64,000 bases of DNA from Candidatus Enterococcus moelleringii (GTDB taxonomy: Bacteria; Bacillota; Bacilli; Lactobacillales; Enterococcaceae). Location of the stretch: positions 1 through 64,000 of the forward strand of contig NZ_JAFREM010000001.1 of the NCBI RefSeq assembly GCF_017377575.1. Reading direction: 5' to 3'. The stretch's first letter is position 1, and every line of letters begins with the position of its first letter. Positions 1 through 8,153 of this stretch are shown piece after piece. The notes beneath the pieces are model-generated. The model was given only the letters and a program-made list of their open reading frames with translations. It did not search any database and was not told the origin of the DNA. The position numbers were made by a program, and so were the translations under genes.

Positions 1-567
1 GAGGCCTTTCGCAGTACGCTGGGTAATCAAGAGATGGCGGATTTTATCAATAGCAACAATTTTTCCGCCCTGCGTCCGGCTTACGGAATTAATATCCTGG
101 ATTTCCACTTGTTCGAAAAAGATGGGCCAGCGATTCGCAAGTTCGGCATACTGGATTTGGACACCTTTAAGTTAATGCGCTCCCACAATGGGGAGGAAAT
201 TATTATTCTTTGCTTCATGAGTTTAAAGAATAAGAATATTGACCGAAATAGCGCAGCCTATCTTTGGCAGCAGTTTTTCAAGACTGGTGAAGTGCCCGAT
301 GACGCCCCGGATTATTTGAAGGAAGCTCAGAAGAAAACCGATTTTTATTCGTTAGCAGAGGAGGAACAGAAATTGATTATGGATATGAATAAAGCGAAGA
401 TGGTGAATGATGCGGTGATTTCTACGGTGGATAGAAAGGCTAGAGAAGAAGGAAAAATAGAGGTAGCTTTAAACATGCTGGAGGAAAATGAACCCATTGA
501 TAAAATTTTAAAATACACAGGTCTGACTGTTGAGCAGATCGAAGAGATACAGGATCGTTTACTGTAG
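1..567 (+). CDS. Rpn-family nuclease/transposase, C-terminal part (cut by window edge)
   Basis: The frame is open from base 1, so the apparent ATG at 34 is probably internal and the true start lies outside the window. The visible part resembles the C-terminal half of Rpn-type PD-(D/E)XK recombination-promoting nucleases, often annotated as transposases. It has a conserved region with a LDLDTFKL-type strand, then an acidic helical tail (EEEQKLIMDMNKAKM) ending in a short DKILKYTGLTVEQI segment typical of the family. The catalytic PD-(D/E)XK core would be upstream and cannot be checked. Family assignment is by overall pattern; activity is not shown. Confidence 0.6.
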   Translation, partial: EAFRSTLGNQEMADFINSNNFSALRPAYGINILDFHLFEKDGPAIRKFGILDLDTFKLMRSHNGEEIIILCFMSLKNKNIDRNSAAYLWQQFFKTGEVPDDAPDYLKEAQKKTDFYSLAEEEQKLIMDMNKAKMVNDAVISTVDRKAREEGKIEVALNMLEENEPIDKILKYTGLTVEQIEEIQDRLL

Positions 568-1036
568 CAACTAAGAGACCCTTTATGAACTAATATCTTC
601 TTTTTCGTACTGTTAAGGAGGTTTGAGTGGTTATGGATACGAACAAGGCGAAGAAAAAATTGCGGAATAAATAATATTAGGATAAAAGAGCATCTGGTAG
701 TTTTCGTTCAGGGTAACTTACTGAACAGAAAATTCTGATGTTCTTTTTTCTTGAGAACTCCTGCCCGGCTTCACATTAGCAATGACTTTTCAATCTTTTA
801 TGGCCGCTTCCCTCTCGGCTCTTTATCTTTTGGTACGAATATTGTAGAATGGAGAACGATTCAGCATTTATTCAGAGCTGGTTGCGATTGATAAACCAGT
901 ATTTGTTCGATTCTATAAATCAAGTACAGAAAGAGGTGACCTCGTGAATTTTTACAATTGGATAAAGATCATGATCCCACCGTTTCCCGGCCAAGGATGT
1001 TTTTTTCCCAGATTTTAACTAATTAGGAGCATTTAC
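568..1036. other. Intergenic region with terminator and possible gene remnant
   Basis: No convincing gene is present. A Shine-Dalgarno-like AAGGAGG near 615 precedes a tiny frame from the ATG at 633 (MDTNKAKKKLRNK) that resembles the MDMNKAKMVND stretch of the Rpn-like gene just upstream. It may be the scar of a second copy. A long imperfect hairpin follows (684-750); the rest, up to the RBS of the exporter gene, shows nothing recognisable. Confidence 0.5.
684..750 (+). terminator. Imperfect long terminator hairpin
   Basis: AAAAGAGCATC...GTTCAG pairs imperfectly with CTGAAC...GATGTTCTT around a short loop and is followed by a T-run. It probably ends transcription of the Rpn-like gene. Confidence 0.6.
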
Positions 1037-2230
1037 ATGGAGAAAAACATCGCATCAACCGAAAACAAAAAAATTAATCTAGCCTTGCTGGTTTGTCTTG
1101 TGGGCTTTCCACAAATTAGCGAGACTATTTATACACCTTCTTTAACCGAAATTGCCAGCAGCTATCACATCACGCTGAACCTGGCGCAAATGACGTTGAG
1201 TATCTATTTCCTGGCCTTTGCTTTGGGCGTGTTCTTTTGGGGAATTAGTTCGGATTATATCGGACGTCGCAAAGCGATGAACTTTGGCATCGGGATTTAT
1301 ATCCTTGGTTCTTTTCTTTGCTTCAGTTCCAGCAGCGTGGCGCTGCTATTTGTCGGGAGGTTCATCCAGGCGTTTGGTGCGAGTACCGGTTCAGTTACCA
1401 CTCAAACGATTTTGCGGGATAACTATCAAGGGACGGAGCGGCATCAGCTGTTCGCCAAAATTTCGGCAGCCTTGGCTTTTTCACCAGCCATTGGACCTTT
1501 GATTGGCGGCTTCTTGGGACAATATCAAGGATTCCGTGCAGTCTTTCTGTTTTTAGTCTTGATGGGCTTGGTGTTGCTGTTTTGGAGTTTGAAAAGTTTG
1601 CCGGAAACTGGTGCCATTAAGTCTGGTGCGTTTGCGGCGAAAAGAATCTTGATGATTGGCAGAAGTATGTTAACGGATCGTTATACGATTGCTTTTGGCA
1701 TGCTGATTGGGATTTTTAACGGGATTCTTTTCAGTTATCATGCCGAAGCGCCGACTATTTTTATCCAGCAATTTGGTTTTAGCCAAAGTCAGTATGGCTT
1801 TATGGGCTGCGTGGTTGCTTTGGCGGCTATTTTAGGCGCATGGCTTTCTAATCGAGCACTGAAGCAAAAATCACCGAATAAAATTATCGAGCAAGGGATT
1901 AGATTGGCCTTGCTGGGTACGCTGCTGTTAAGTGGCATTTCGTTCTTAGCTTTGCCTTTATCCTTGCAGGTGATCTTTTATACCCTTGGGATTTTTGTTG
2001 TCTTGGCAGGAATAGGAATGGCTTTGCCCAATTGCTTAAGCTTGGCGTTGGCGAAGTTTTCTGACGCGGCTGGTACAGCGGGGGCATTTTTGAGCTTAGG
2101 GTATTACATCATCGTGAGTATCTGTACCTTTTTGATCGGCCTGCTTCACACGGGTTCAATTATGGTCTTTCCCCTGTTTTGTATCGTCCTGCTATCGCTA
2201 GCCTTTGGTTGCATTCGAGTGGCAAAATAA
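1037..2230 (+). CDS. MFS drug exporter, Bcr/CflA family
   Basis: A 397-residue integral membrane protein with about 12 hydrophobic segments. The loop between segments 2 and 3 carries the MFS motif A pattern (GISSDYIGRRKA, residues 69-80), and the order of segments matches the Bcr/CflA proton-driven multidrug antiporters. The start is an ATG with AGGAGC nine bases upstream. It is monocistronic, bounded by a strong terminator. The substrate cannot be read from the sequence; Bcr/CflA relatives export bicyclomycin, sulfonamides or other small compounds. Confidence 0.85.
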   Translation: MEKNIASTENKKINLALLVCLVGFPQISETIYTPSLTEIASSYHITLNLAQMTLSIYFLAFALGVFFWGISSDYIGRRKAMNFGIGIYILGSFLCFSSSSVALLFVGRFIQAFGASTGSVTTQTILRDNYQGTERHQLFAKISAALAFSPAIGPLIGGFLGQYQGFRAVFLFLVLMGLVLLFWSLKSLPETGAIKSGAFAAKRILMIGRSMLTDRYTIAFGMLIGIFNGILFSYHAEAPTIFIQQFGFSQSQYGFMGCVVALAAILGAWLSNRALKQKSPNKIIEQGIRLALLGTLLLSGISFLALPLSLQVIFYTLGIFVVLAGIGMALPNCLSLALAKFSDAAGTAGAFLSLGYYIIVSICTFLIGLLHTGSIMVFPLFCIVLLSLAFGCIRVAK

Positions 2231-2240
2231 TCATTAGAAT

Positions 2241-2289
2241 AAAAAACTCATCTGACAGAAGTTTTATATCTGTTAGATGAGTTTTTCTT
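2241..2289 (+). terminator. Rho-independent terminator after the MFS gene
   Basis: AAAAACTCATCT(G) pairs with AGATGAGTTTTT around an internal ACAG/CTGT stem and ends in a T-run. Confidence 0.85.
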
Positions 2290-2382
2290 CTACTGTTGTA
2301 TGTTAGAAAAAGAACCAAAAATCTATTTGCTTTTGTTGGGTAAAATGAATACTAGCGGGGATAATCCTGACTAGGATTCGAG

Positions 2383-2646
2383 TTAATCCTTGTTATAGTG
2401 GAAGCGACACGCTGCAATTTCAATGTATTGGTCAGTATATTTATAGATTAATCTATGTTCGCTGTTAATTCTTCTAGACCAGTAACCACTCCATTGAAAT
2501 TTTAAGGGCTCTGGTTTACCAATTCCTTCATAAGGTGTTTCCATTATATTTTCTATAAGTTTTTTTATGCGCTTCACTTTCGTAACATCATTTTTCTTCC
2601 AATAATTTAGATCTTCAATTGCTTTTGGCGACCATCTAAGCTCCAT
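2383..2646 (-). CDS. yoeB: YoeB-type mRNA interferase toxin
   Basis: An 87-residue RelE-superfamily toxin that in its family cleaves mRNA at the ribosomal A site. Family features seen are the opening WSPKAIEDLNYW helix, the EPLK segment, the WSRRINSEHRLIY strand and the terminal CRFHY, matching the conserved C-terminal His/Tyr active-site end of YoeB. It lies one base downstream of the antitoxin gene and is co-transcribed with it. Length is normal and no damage is visible, so the pair looks functional. Confidence 0.92.
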   Translation of the reverse strand: MELRWSPKAIEDLNYWKKNDVTKVKRIKKLIENIMETPYEGIGKPEPLKFQWSGYWSRRINSEHRLIYKYTDQYIEIAACRFHYNKD

Positions 2647-2647
2647 A

Positions 2648-2902
2648 TTAGAGATCCTCTAACGATAAGGTTGTATAGTTACCTTCTTCCAGTTGTTTTA
2701 TGGATGCATCTAGATGTTCTCTATTAGATTCGCTTGACAAGAGATACATGGTTTCCATAAGATTCTCATAATCTGATAATGACATAACGACAATATCCTT
2801 TTTGTTTTGTGAGGTAACAATTAGGGAATCCGAATCATCATTGACTTGTTCCATATAACCTTTCAGATTTTTTCTGAAGTTTGTGTAACTTACTGCTTCC
2901 AT
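2648..2902 (-). CDS. yefM: YefM/Axe-type antitoxin
   Basis: An 84-residue Phd/YefM antitoxin. The N-terminus MEAVSYTNFRKNL is the typical DNA-binding start, followed by the LIVTSQNKKDIVVMSLSDYENLMET core and an acidic C-terminal tail that would wrap around YoeB. I chose the ATG at 2902 rather than the longer frame from 2947, because a good promoter (TTGAAT, 17 bases, TACAAT) lies at 2927-2955 and would place the transcript start after 2947. The antitoxin is expected to repress its own operon with YoeB as co-repressor. Confidence 0.9.
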   Translation of the reverse strand: MEAVSYTNFRKNLKGYMEQVNDDSDSLIVTSQNKKDIVVMSLSDYENLMETMYLLSSESNREHLDASIKQLEEGNYTTLSLEDL

Positions 2903-2926
2903 AATAAAACCCCGCTTTCCACATTT

Positions 2927-2955
2927 ATTGTACAACTTCAAGTACACAAATTCAA
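2927..2955 (-). promoter_or_regulatory. yefM-yoeB promoter and TGTACA operator
   Basis: On the minus strand -35 TTGAAT and -10 TACAAT are separated by 17 bases. The -10 overlaps a perfect TTGTACAA palindrome (2928-2935), containing the TGTACA core known for YefM operators in E. coli. A second partial copy (GTACACAA, 2942-2949) sits in the spacer. This is consistent with autorepression. Confidence 0.75.
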
Positions 2956-3127
2956 GTGAACGTGCTGTTTATAAAATAGTTGCTTTTTTGAAATTCGAGG
3001 TAAGGCTTCCATTCTTGTACTAATCATTGATAAAAAATCGAAATCAGCTAGGTGATTTTTTTCCCGTTGAACTTTTTTCGATGGTTAGAAACGATAACAC
3101 TCATTTGTTCCGTCCAGTTCAGGAAGA

Positions 3128-3446
3128 TTATCTAGACTTTCGCCCGGCTTTTTCTAGAAACTTGTTCCAGCTGCCATAATGCTTGTCTGATGCCGCCTGT
3201 TCAAACTTTGCATTAACCAGTGAACGCTCCAATTCCACGGCTTGTTTTTGGATGAGTGAAAACAGCGGCTCGTTGCTGAACTAATTCGATCAGTTGTTCG
3301 TCGCTAATAAATAGACAATATCGCTGTGACTCAAGATCGGCGCTTTCGGAAAAATTTGCCTTCTTTTGCCTATCATAAGTTACAAGCACATTTTGAAGTC
3401 GGTTATGCTGCCGTGATATACTAATGGGGAAAAATTCTCTAGCCAC
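3128..3446 (-). pseudogene. Decayed fragment of the HNH-associated-type repeat protein
   Basis: Read on the minus strand, one frame gives SADLESQRYCLFISDEQL and another gives LFSLIQKQAVELERS...HYGSWNKFLEKAG. These match the junction before repeat 14 and the body of repeat 15 of the large repeat gene at 9555-12347 (there NAGLDPQRYRLFISDEEL and LFSLVQKQAAELGRS). The two parts are joined out of frame, so the gene is broken by an internal deletion plus frameshift. Similarity continues past the stop codon at 3128-3130 (AGATAATCTTCCTGAACTG versus the equivalent bases near 9380-9402), showing that the two loci share ancestry including their 3' flank. The open frame 3213-3446 alone should not be annotated as a gene. 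Confidence 0.8.
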
Positions 3447-3589
3447 TGAAGGTAGAGAAAATGGTATTTAATCAACATTTATTTACTAGACACAGGATGT
3501 CTAACATAGAAATCGCGGCATTTCTCGCTTTGTGTCGTGTTTTTATGTCTGGATATCCAGTAATCTGAATTTGAAAGGAGGGCGACTGA

Positions 3590-4093
3590 GTGGATCAAGC
3601 AAAGATTGGCAAATTTTTTAAAGTTCTTCGTATGGAGAAGCAGCTGACGCAGGAACAGTTTGCTGAAATTATGTCGGTATCTAATCGAACGGTTTCGAGA
3701 TGGGAGACCGGGGCTAATATGCCTGATCTAGATGTTCTTATTCAAATTGCCGATTACTACGAAGTGGAAATTGCAGAAATTATTGATGGAGAAAGGAAGA
3801 GCGAGAAAATGAATGAAGAATTAAAAGAAACCACACTCAAGGTGGCGGATTACAGTAATGAGGAAAGAAAAAAGCTGACGAAAAGAATGCATATTCTGTT
3901 TTTATTGGGCGCAATCGCCTCTGCTTTGTTTATTATTCTTGACCTGATGGGTGTTGCTGATACTGGTTTTACAGAAACGATTGCTAGTTTTGCTCTAGGC
4001 TTTTCGTTTGGCATGTTGGTTGTTGGCGTAATAGTCACCAGTCAATATATGATAAAAATCCGCAAGTTTAAACAGAGATTGTTGAATCGGTGA
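3590..4093 (+). CDS. XRE-family regulator with C-terminal membrane segments
   Basis: A 167-residue protein with an N-terminal Cro/CI-type helix-turn-helix (about residues 6-60; LTQEQFAEIMSVSNRTVSRWE), a charged linker, and two hydrophobic segments near 103-120 and 130-150, so it is probably a membrane-anchored repressor or sensor. The start is GTG with AAAGGAGGG seven bases upstream. This architecture is common in Lactobacillales; the signal and targets are unknown. It is transcribed alone toward citF, with a strong hairpin between. Confidence 0.85.
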   Translation: MDQAKIGKFFKVLRMEKQLTQEQFAEIMSVSNRTVSRWETGANMPDLDVLIQIADYYEVEIAEIIDGERKSEKMNEELKETTLKVADYSNEERKKLTKRMHILFLLGAIASALFIILDLMGVADTGFTETIASFALGFSFGMLVVGVIVTSQYMIKIRKFKQRLLNR

Positions 4094-4113
4094 ACGCACA
4101 TCGGACTGTAACG

Positions 4114-4154
4114 CAGCCATCACCCAGATCAGTAAGTGAGCTGGGTGATGGCTG
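4114..4154. terminator. Strong 14-bp hairpin between convergent genes
   Basis: CAGCCATCACCCAG and CTGGGTGATGGCTG pair perfectly around a 13-base loop. No long T-run follows on either strand, but its place between convergent genes suggests a shared terminator. Confidence 0.7.
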
Positions 4155-4238
4155 TATTAATGAAAAACTGGTTTGTCTTCGGTCCGAATTATTTTACGAT
4201 AGGAATGGTTTTTTCAACACAAACTCCTTGTTCAAACA

Positions 4239-5795
4239 TTAAAAACTAAAGGGTTTGACTTGTTTCACAACATCCAAAATAGTTCCATCTCTTGATTCAA
4301 CAACCGCAATCACCTTATCTTCCCAATCAAGCTTATCTGGTACGCCCACCAGTTCATAGGCTTTTTCCTTCAGTTCTTGGATGGTTACATGGGGAATTCC
4401 CGCCTCATCCAGGTTTGCGATTAAATCTTGTCTTAACGGGTTCACCGCAATGCCATAATCGGTGACAAGAACATCGACGCAATCCCCTGGTGTCGCCACG
4501 GTTACTACTTCATCACAGACTGTTGCCATGCGGCCGCGGGTTAATGGGGTAACAATGATGCAGCATTTACTGCCGGCGGCTGTGTCGGGATGCCCACCGG
4601 GAGCGCCCCGAAGAACACCATCAGAGCCTGTGATGACATTTACGTTAAAGCTGGTGTCAATTTCCAGCGCTGAAAGAACCACAAAGTCCAAATTATTTAC
4701 ATAGGCACCTTTATTAGCAGGGTTTGCATACTCGCTTAGATCAATTTCGTGATGATTAGGATGCTTGAAAATATGATTAATCGCCCCTTGATCAAAATCC
4801 TGCGTATCTAAAATGTGGTCAACTAAGCCTTTGTCTTGCAGTTCGCAAATGGCGCTGCTGGTTCCACCTAAAGCAAAGCTCATTCGAATGTTGCGATCCA
4901 CCATGTATTTTTCCAAGAAACGATTCACAGCTAGTGACGGTCCGCCTACTCCCGTTTGGAATGAAAAACCGTCCTTGAAATAAGGTGTCGCAGCAATTAC
5001 TTTCGCCACATTTTCAGCCATCATCAGTTCCCTAGGATTATCAGTCATGCGGGCTTCTTTGGTGGAAATTTTCGCCGCATCGCCAATATTGTCCACTACA
5101 CATACACAATCCACGTCGATGGCAGAAATCGAGGATGGCAGGTTAGGAAAGCCTACTAACGTATCGGTAATCACTACCGTATGATCGGCGTAATGGGAGT
5201 CATGCACCGCAAAGCCCATTGATCCGCAATTGTTTTTACCGCCTACTCCCTTGGCATTGCCAAAAATATCTGAAGTGGAGGCTGCGAGAAAGGCAATATC
5301 AATATGAACCTCCCCTGCTTCTACAGCTCTCGGTCTTCCGCCGTGGCTGCGAATGATTGCAGGGCTCGCCAGCTTTCCAGCAGAGATCACTTCCCCGATC
5401 TTCCCACGGACGCCAGAGGTTTGAACCCCAATTATTTTTCCTTCTTCAATGTAAGTGGCGATGACTTCCTGGGCATTCCCTAAGGATGTAGCTGCCACAG
5501 TAATATCTTTTAGTCCCATTTCTTCAACTAAGACTTTGGCCACCATACTTGCAACATAATCCCCATCACGAAATTCAGTATGGAAAGAAAACGTCATGCC
5601 GTCATGGGCACCGCATCGTTCGCAGGCCTCGCGAATACTTTGGCAAAGTTTGGTTTCCTGCGGCTTCACCTGGCGTTTGCTTTTCGGTGAATCCTTTTTG
5701 ACGTATTTTCCATCCATATAATATTTACCTTGATAAACTTCTTTGCCGTTTTTCAGCAGTTCATCTAGAATGTCTCGATTTACAGCATTTTTCAT
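4239..5795 (-). CDS. citF: Citrate lyase alpha subunit (citrate:acetyl-ACP transferase)
   Basis: A 518-residue CitF. It swaps the acetyl group on the acyl carrier protein for citrate, the first half-reaction of citrate cleavage in the cytoplasm. The whole length matches the family, including SHGGRPRAVEAGEVHIDIAFLA-type and GSDGVLRGAPGGHPDTA-type conserved blocks near the middle and C-terminus. The longer frame starts at 5822 inside citE; I prefer the ATG at 5795, which leaves a 16-base gap after citE and has GAGGGGGAAAG upstream. It is the last gene of citDEF. The locus holds no oxaloacetate decarboxylase. Confidence 0.93.
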   Translation of the reverse strand: MKNAVNRDILDELLKNGKEVYQGKYYMDGKYVKKDSPKSKRQVKPQETKLCQSIREACERCGAHDGMTFSFHTEFRDGDYVASMVAKVLVEEMGLKDITVAATSLGNAQEVIATYIEEGKIIGVQTSGVRGKIGEVISAGKLASPAIIRSHGGRPRAVEAGEVHIDIAFLAASTSDIFGNAKGVGGKNNCGSMGFAVHDSHYADHTVVITDTLVGFPNLPSSISAIDVDCVCVVDNIGDAAKISTKEARMTDNPRELMMAENVAKVIAATPYFKDGFSFQTGVGGPSLAVNRFLEKYMVDRNIRMSFALGGTSSAICELQDKGLVDHILDTQDFDQGAINHIFKHPNHHEIDLSEYANPANKGAYVNNLDFVVLSALEIDTSFNVNVITGSDGVLRGAPGGHPDTAAGSKCCIIVTPLTRGRMATVCDEVVTVATPGDCVDVLVTDYGIAVNPLRQDLIANLDEAGIPHVTIQELKEKAYELVGVPDKLDWEDKVIAVVESRDGTILDVVKQVKPFSF

Positions 5796-5811
5796 TGCTT
5801 CTTTCCCCCTC

Positions 5812-6723
5812 TTATAGGTCACCTTGGTAGACGCCGGTTGCTTTAGCTAAATCCAGTACCCGTCGTGCATCTTCAAAAAATGGAATATCCACCATTTTTC
5901 CGTCAACGGTATAAACACCTACCCCTGAATCGGCTTGTTCATTAAAGGAACGGATTAACTTTTCGGCATAGGCAATTTCTTTAGCCGTCGGAGCAAAGGT
6001 GTCATGGACAAATTGAATCTGCTTAGGATTCACGATACTCTTGCCATCAAAGCCCATTCTTCTATTTTGTATTACTTCTGCTTTGAAGGTTTCCATGTCA
6101 TCAATATTCGGGAACATGGTATCAAAACACTGGACGCCGGCTGCTCGAGCGGCTAACAGCATTTGACCGCGGGCCGTCAGCATCTCAATGCCGTCTTTTT
6201 CAATTTGAACATGCATGCTTTTGCGGAAATCACCGCCGGATATGGCACAGCCAAACATGCGATCCGATGCGGTAACAATTTCGTAGGCATTCATGATGCC
6301 CAGCGGACTTTCTAGGGCAGCCATCAGCAACGTACGGCCCACTTCAACCCCGAATTCCTTTTCCGCTTTTTCTACATGTTCTTCAACCAGTTTTACATCT
6401 ACGGCACTTTCACATTTGGCTATCCGAATACCGTCTGCTCCGCCAGCCACCACACAGCGAATATCTTCTTCCCAATGAGGGGTATCCAGACCGTTGATTC
6501 GCACCAACACTTCTGTCTTACCATAATCGATATTTTTCAAGGCTTGGTATAAAGAAAAACGGGCGGCATCCTTTTGGTTTTCTGCCACAGCATCTTCTAA
6601 ATCTAAAATAATGCTGTCGCTCCCGTAAATATAGGCATCTTTGATTAAGCCTGGCTTTTGGGCATTCATAAACATCATGGTTCTGCGCAAACGGAATTTT
6701 TGCGGTGCTGGTCGTTGTCCCAT
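5812..6723 (-). CDS. citE: Citrate lyase beta subunit (citryl-ACP lyase)
   Basis: A 303-residue CitE of the HpcH/HpaI aldolase superfamily. It splits citryl-ACP into oxaloacetate and acetyl-ACP. Seen are the N-terminal RRTMMFMNAQKPGL motif, the LDLEDAV metal/substrate-binding segment and the ALESPLGIMNAYEI acidic strand expected for the TIM-barrel active site. It follows citD directly and precedes citF, the usual DEF order. Confidence 0.95.
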   Translation of the reverse strand: MGQRPAPQKFRLRRTMMFMNAQKPGLIKDAYIYGSDSIILDLEDAVAENQKDAARFSLYQALKNIDYGKTEVLVRINGLDTPHWEEDIRCVVAGGADGIRIAKCESAVDVKLVEEHVEKAEKEFGVEVGRTLLMAALESPLGIMNAYEIVTASDRMFGCAISGGDFRKSMHVQIEKDGIEMLTARGQMLLAARAAGVQCFDTMFPNIDDMETFKAEVIQNRRMGFDGKSIVNPKQIQFVHDTFAPTAKEIAYAEKLIRSFNEQADSGVGVYTVDGKMVDIPFFEDARRVLDLAKATGVYQGDL

Positions 6724-7020
6724 TTATAATACCTCCCAAGAAACGTTTTTATGTGAAGCATCCCCACTGCGAAATACCGCGCACTCTACTCTGGCTTTAA
6801 GCGTGCACTCCAGCGCACCTTTATCAATCACAATTACTGCCGCATCCTTCACCTGCAAGTTCTCTAAAGTTTCCAAGACTACTTTTTGAATTTGCCGACC
6901 ATATTGGTTCATTACACTACTTTGGATCGTCAGCTCTAATCCATTAGTTGAAGGTTCAATCGTTACCTGTGCATCACTGGACTCCAGCGTTCCGGCCACG
7001 GCGCTTTTTTTAATTTCCAT
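6724..7020 (-). CDS. citD: Citrate lyase acyl carrier protein (gamma subunit)
   Basis: A 98-residue CitD. The AGTLESSD motif places the prosthetic-group serine at residue 14, where the phosphoribosyl-dephospho-CoA arm is attached in this family. It is the first gene of citDEF; its stop abuts the citE start. The enzymes that make and attach the arm (CitX, CitG) are not in this window. Confidence 0.94.
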   Translation of the reverse strand: MEIKKSAVAGTLESSDAQVTIEPSTNGLELTIQSSVMNQYGRQIQKVVLETLENLQVKDAAVIVIDKGALECTLKARVECAVFRSGDASHKNVSWEVL

Positions 7021-7278
7021 CTGCTCTCATTCCTTCCTTGTCTTTACACTCTTAAGTAAACAGCAATCTCCCCATCCTGTAAAAGTCCGATTTTTCCTAG
7101 TAAGACATTCCCAAAATGAATCGATAGATGGTCTCTATTTTTCCAGCTTTACTGTATAATCAAAGCAAAGAGAGCGTTTATTATCTACTTTCTCAACCAT
7201 ATCCAAAAGGAATGGTCTGAAGTATTTTTGATACTGTCTAAGAATAATACAATCAAATTTAGGAGGGAGAGTTGTTCT

Positions 7279-8136
7279 ATGGATGAGAGAGACTTTGAAG
7301 TCTTGCTGGCTTTAGATAAGACCCGAAACATTACCCATGCGGCTAAATTATTGTATGTTTCTCAATCCTCACTTTCAAAAAGGATCAATGCAATTGAGAG
7401 TGAACTTCAGATAAAAATCCTCATTCGCTCACGAAAAGGCGTCTATTTTACGCCAGAGGGGGAAGAAGTTTTAACGAGCATTCGTCAAGTTTCCAAGGAG
7501 CTTCAGACTATGCGGGAGAAGCTTGATTTATCCAAAAATATAGTATCAGGGCATTTAAAGGCTGGAATTTCATTAAACTTTTCCCTATTCAAACTGCCGG
7601 AAGTCTTATCAGAATACAGAAAACAGTTTCCTCATGTAAACATGCATGTCATAACGGACCATAGCCGGAAATTGTACAACCAATTACTGGAAGGAACGAT
7701 TGATATTGCGGTGGTTCGGGGCGATTATCCTTGGAAGGGTGAGAAAATATTGCTGGACCGGGAAAATATTTGCGCCATCAAGAGTAAGAATAATCAGGGA
7801 AAGTCCTTTAGCGAGCTGCCTTATATAGGAAGAAAAACCGATCTGGCCTTTGAAAGAGAGCTGCTGCAATGGATGCATGAAAATGGTTATTCCGATCAAA
7901 GTAACGGACTTTATGTCGATAACATCACCACCTGTGTCGAGATGGTTAAGCTGGATGGCGGTTGGGCAATCGTGCCGGAAATCTGCTTGAAAGACTTCGA
8001 AGGAGATATTGTCCCGCTAAAATTTGCCAACGGTGAGCCCTTCGTTCGTCCCACCTATCTAATGTTTTCAGATATTGTACTGGAATTACCACAAATAAAA
8101 GCCTTTATCGACCAGCTTCGCAGCGGCCCGCTATAA
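7279..8136 (+). CDS. LysR-family regulator, probably of citrate lyase genes
   Basis: A 285-residue LysR-type protein with an N-terminal winged helix (MDERDFEVLLALDKTRNITHAAKLL, then a VSQSSLSKRI recognition helix) and a periplasmic-binding-fold effector domain. The start at 7279 is chosen because AGGAGGG lies 11 bases upstream; the longer frame from 7228 has no such site. It is divergent from citDEF and directly upstream of citC, so it likely senses a citrate-related effector and controls both arms. Known lactic acid bacterial cit loci more often use GntR- or SorC-type regulators (CitO, CitI), so a LysR here is a variant. Confidence 0.85.
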   Translation: MDERDFEVLLALDKTRNITHAAKLLYVSQSSLSKRINAIESELQIKILIRSRKGVYFTPEGEEVLTSIRQVSKELQTMREKLDLSKNIVSGHLKAGISLNFSLFKLPEVLSEYRKQFPHVNMHVITDHSRKLYNQLLEGTIDIAVVRGDYPWKGEKILLDRENICAIKSKNNQGKSFSELPYIGRKTDLAFERELLQWMHENGYSDQSNGLYVDNITTCVEMVKLDGGWAIVPEICLKDFEGDIVPLKFANGEPFVRPTYLMFSDIVLELPQIKAFIDQLRSGPL

Positions 8137-8153
8137 ATTTCAAGGAGGAACTT

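Noticed and set aside
2903-2947. Extended N-terminus of the YefM antitoxin
   Set aside because: The -10 box lies inside this stretch, so the longer start would not be transcribed.
3213-3446. 77-codon frame as an independent gene
   Set aside because: Its readable part is a repeat-protein fragment that frameshifts midway; it is better described as part of a pseudogene.
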